From Austropuccinia psidii (Eukaryota; Basidiomycota; Pucciniomycetes; Pucciniales; Sphaerophragmiaceae), in NCBI GenBank assembly GCA_023105745.1, contig JALGQZ010000001.1, forward strand, positions 56,935,437-56,999,436: a stretch of DNA of 64,000 bases, written 5' to 3'. Positions 62,005-64,000 of this stretch are shown here, piece by piece. The notes under the pieces were generated by a model. The model saw only the letters and a list, made by a program, of their open reading frames with translations. It searched no databases and was not told where the DNA came from. The stretch's first letter is position 1, and every line of letters begins with the position of its first letter. Made by a program: the position numbers and the translations under genes.

Positions 62005-63847
62005 TGTGAGCCTTAGAGGTAATTTCATATACCCAAAAGACCACAAATATAAAAAATAACATATTAATATAAATAAAATAAATTTATTTATATTATTAAA
62101 ATAAAAATAAAAAATATAAATATAAAATTATATTAAAAATAAAAAATTAATTATAATAAAAAAAAAAAATAAAATTACTTTAAATTTTGTAAATATAAAA
62201 TTACATTTATACTTGAAAAATTTAAGTAAAAATGAAATTTTAACAAAATTGTGAAAAAATAAATAAATTTGGAAAAAAGTTAAATAAAATTTATTATAAC
62301 TTTTTATCCAATAAATAAACATATAAATTTTATTTCACCATTGGATTCCTCATAAAAAATCAGGTGGGGTCACCTCTGAGTGAAATTTTTGTAACTCAAC
62401 TCTAAATAAGCTTAAATTAAGTTTTTAGTATTTTCAATACAAAAGTTGAAAATCCTCAAAACCTTAATTTAATTCACACCACATGTGGTGTTAACCATCA
62501 ATTTTTGTGTTAAAATTGAGGTGTTGTGTGTAGTTTAGAAGTTATGAGGAATTGAAGTATTTTCAATTGAATTCAATTGAAATGTCAAAATGTGCGCGTG
62601 TATTACATAAGTGAACTTTGATTTACATATGAGGTGTCAATTATTACTGTATTGTACTGTACAATTGAATTGAATTACATGTGTAAATTATAAGTATAAT
62701 ACATGATGAGGAATTAAAGGAAAAATAAATTGGAAAGATTAAATTTGGGGGGGAAAAGGAACTCCAGCTCTAAGGGGGAGCTAGACCCCCAAAATCCTTG
62801 CTGACAGGCGTGGGATGTCAAAATTCACGCAAAAGTTCATCACTTTTGGCCTGGAATCGAGTTACAGGGTCTGTGGACTCAATTGATGATGAGGTTTTGA
62901 TACCAACTGGGGTAGTTTTAGCTGTTGCCAAGAAGGTAAAACTACCCTTAAGATAAAACAATCATAATAAAAACAGTTTTAACTGGTTTCTACGCCTCTG
63001 ACACACATTCTGACGTGTTTTGAAGGCTCTAGGCCTGGTATTGCTATAGTAATGGCTGATTTAAGGGTCTAAAATGGCTAAAAATGGCTAAAAATGGCTT
63101 AAACCAGCCCTTTTTGGTCTAAACCAGGGTTCAATGATGCCATAATTGGCTTTTCTGTTGTCAGACTGTTTTTCACGACTGACAAGAGTAAATTTTACTT
63201 TTGGAGTAAGAGAATTGATGGCTATAAAAGAATGTCTTCTTTGCCCCACTTTTCTCTTCATGTTAGAATCTTTTCCTTTTATTAATTAGTTTAAAACTGT
63301 TAAACCAATCAATAAAAGATTCCAACCACCTCTTTTAAATCATTTTAAACCTTTTAACCACGTGAAAAAATCATTATAATCATTGTTTGTAACTCTTATA
63401 ATCATTTTTACCCCTGAACCACCCCAAAAGTGAATTAAAGCATCTTTCATCACTGTTAACTTTGTCACTTTGTTTCCAAATTCACTCTGGTCACTTTTGG
63501 GCGTGTTTTCTCTTTAATATTCTTTTTAAAGACTCTTTTCTTTAATTAATTGCTTGCAGTTCTTTGCTCAATTAATTCCAATTGAAATTGCTCTTGAAGA
63601 AATTTCTTTTGTAGCCTTAAAATATCTCTTGTAGAGTATTTTTTGGATAAATTTTTATTGTTGGTAAAACAATAAATTTTTATAATATTATTGTTTTATA
63701 CTAATAAAGTTATAAACAATAAAATTGGCGTGTTTTCTCTTAAAAATAATATTTCATACTATTTTTAACTGAATTTTACCTTATACAAATTTTGAGGACA
63801 GGAAAAGTACTTGATTTTTAATCAAAGTTTCATATCCACACCTTACA
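62005..63847 (+). mobile_element. Solo LTR, subfamily b, perfect 5-bp duplication
   Basis: Starts TGTGAGCCTTAGAGGTAATT and ends ATATCCACACCTTACA, flanked by identical AGTCA at 62,000-62,004 and 63,848-63,852. Length 1,843 bp. It keeps about eleven CpGs, more than the other b copies, so it is probably the youngest. It contains the 483-bp segment missing at 16,819-18,105. No second LTR follows within the window. Confidence 0.88.
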
Positions 63848-63852
63848 AGTCA

Positions 63853-64000
63853 CATGCCTAATTCAGCAGACTTCCTAATAATTAAAATACCAAGAATCCT
63901 CAAATCTCTGTTTCCCATATCATTCCTAGGAAACTCCAAGTTAAATTATGCAATGAAACAAAGGCAGAAACAACAGCAATTATTTAATACCTCTATATAC
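63853..64000. other. Window end, nothing recognised
   Basis: About 150 bp of unique-looking AT-rich sequence after the target-site duplication. Too short to interpret. Confidence 0.5.

Noticed and set aside
1..64000. CRISPR array, rRNA, telomere repeats or a bacterial-type operon
   Set aside because: No regular spacer-repeat structure, no rRNA core sequence, no telomeric repeat, and the genes have spliceosomal introns.

Overview
The window looks like chromosomal DNA of a rust fungus (Pucciniales). The evidence is two multi-exon genes with short introns (about 58-136 nt), a PMR1-type Golgi Ca2+/Mn2+ ATPase, a decayed Ty3/gypsy chromovirus whose gag and pol resemble those abundant in rust genomes, and very AT-rich, CpG-poor repeats around small gene islands. 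The gag reminds me most of Austropuccinia psidii (myrtle rust), but that is recollection and was not tested by a search.

Layout. 1-350 is the tail of a chromovirus LTR. 2,472-5,755 (minus) is the PMR1-like ATPase in three exons. A GC-rich block just upstream of it (5,851-6,451) looks coding on the minus strand, but I could not resolve one reading frame. 6.5-48.8 kb is repeat territory: AT-rich sequence with few CpGs, large solo LTRs of one superfamily in both orientations, one 258-bp solo LTR with a perfect target-site duplication, a decayed chromovirus (about 19.1-29.3 kb), an unidentified dispersed repeat in inverted orientation (30.2-31.7 and 45.1-46.4 kb), and simple repeats. 49.06-57.74 kb (minus) is one large gene in about ten exons for a roughly 2,600-residue low-complexity protein of unknown function. 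It is followed upstream by about 2 kb of CpG-containing 5' flank. 59.8-64 kb returns to AT-rich sequence and holds another solo LTR (62,005-63,847).

The main repeat result is that three LTR subfamilies (called a, b and c here) share both termini. Each begins TGTGAGCCTT and ends CTTACA, so they form one superfamily with at least nine copies or fragments in 64 kb. Subfamily a copies all lie on the minus strand. Three copies have perfect 5-bp target-site duplications (ATTAG, AAATT, AGTCA). No copy is paired with a second LTR. Two nesting events give an order: a b-type LTR lies inside a c-type LTR, and an a-type LTR lies inside the chromovirus gag.

The two genes show no sign of working together; they are separate islands. 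I found no rRNA, tRNA, CRISPR array or convincing novel operon-like system. The points most worth following are the solo-LTR superfamily, the large orphan protein whose internal exons are all 3n long and phase 1-1, the replaced ATP-site lysine in the PMR1 copy, and the unresolved GC-rich block upstream of PMR1.
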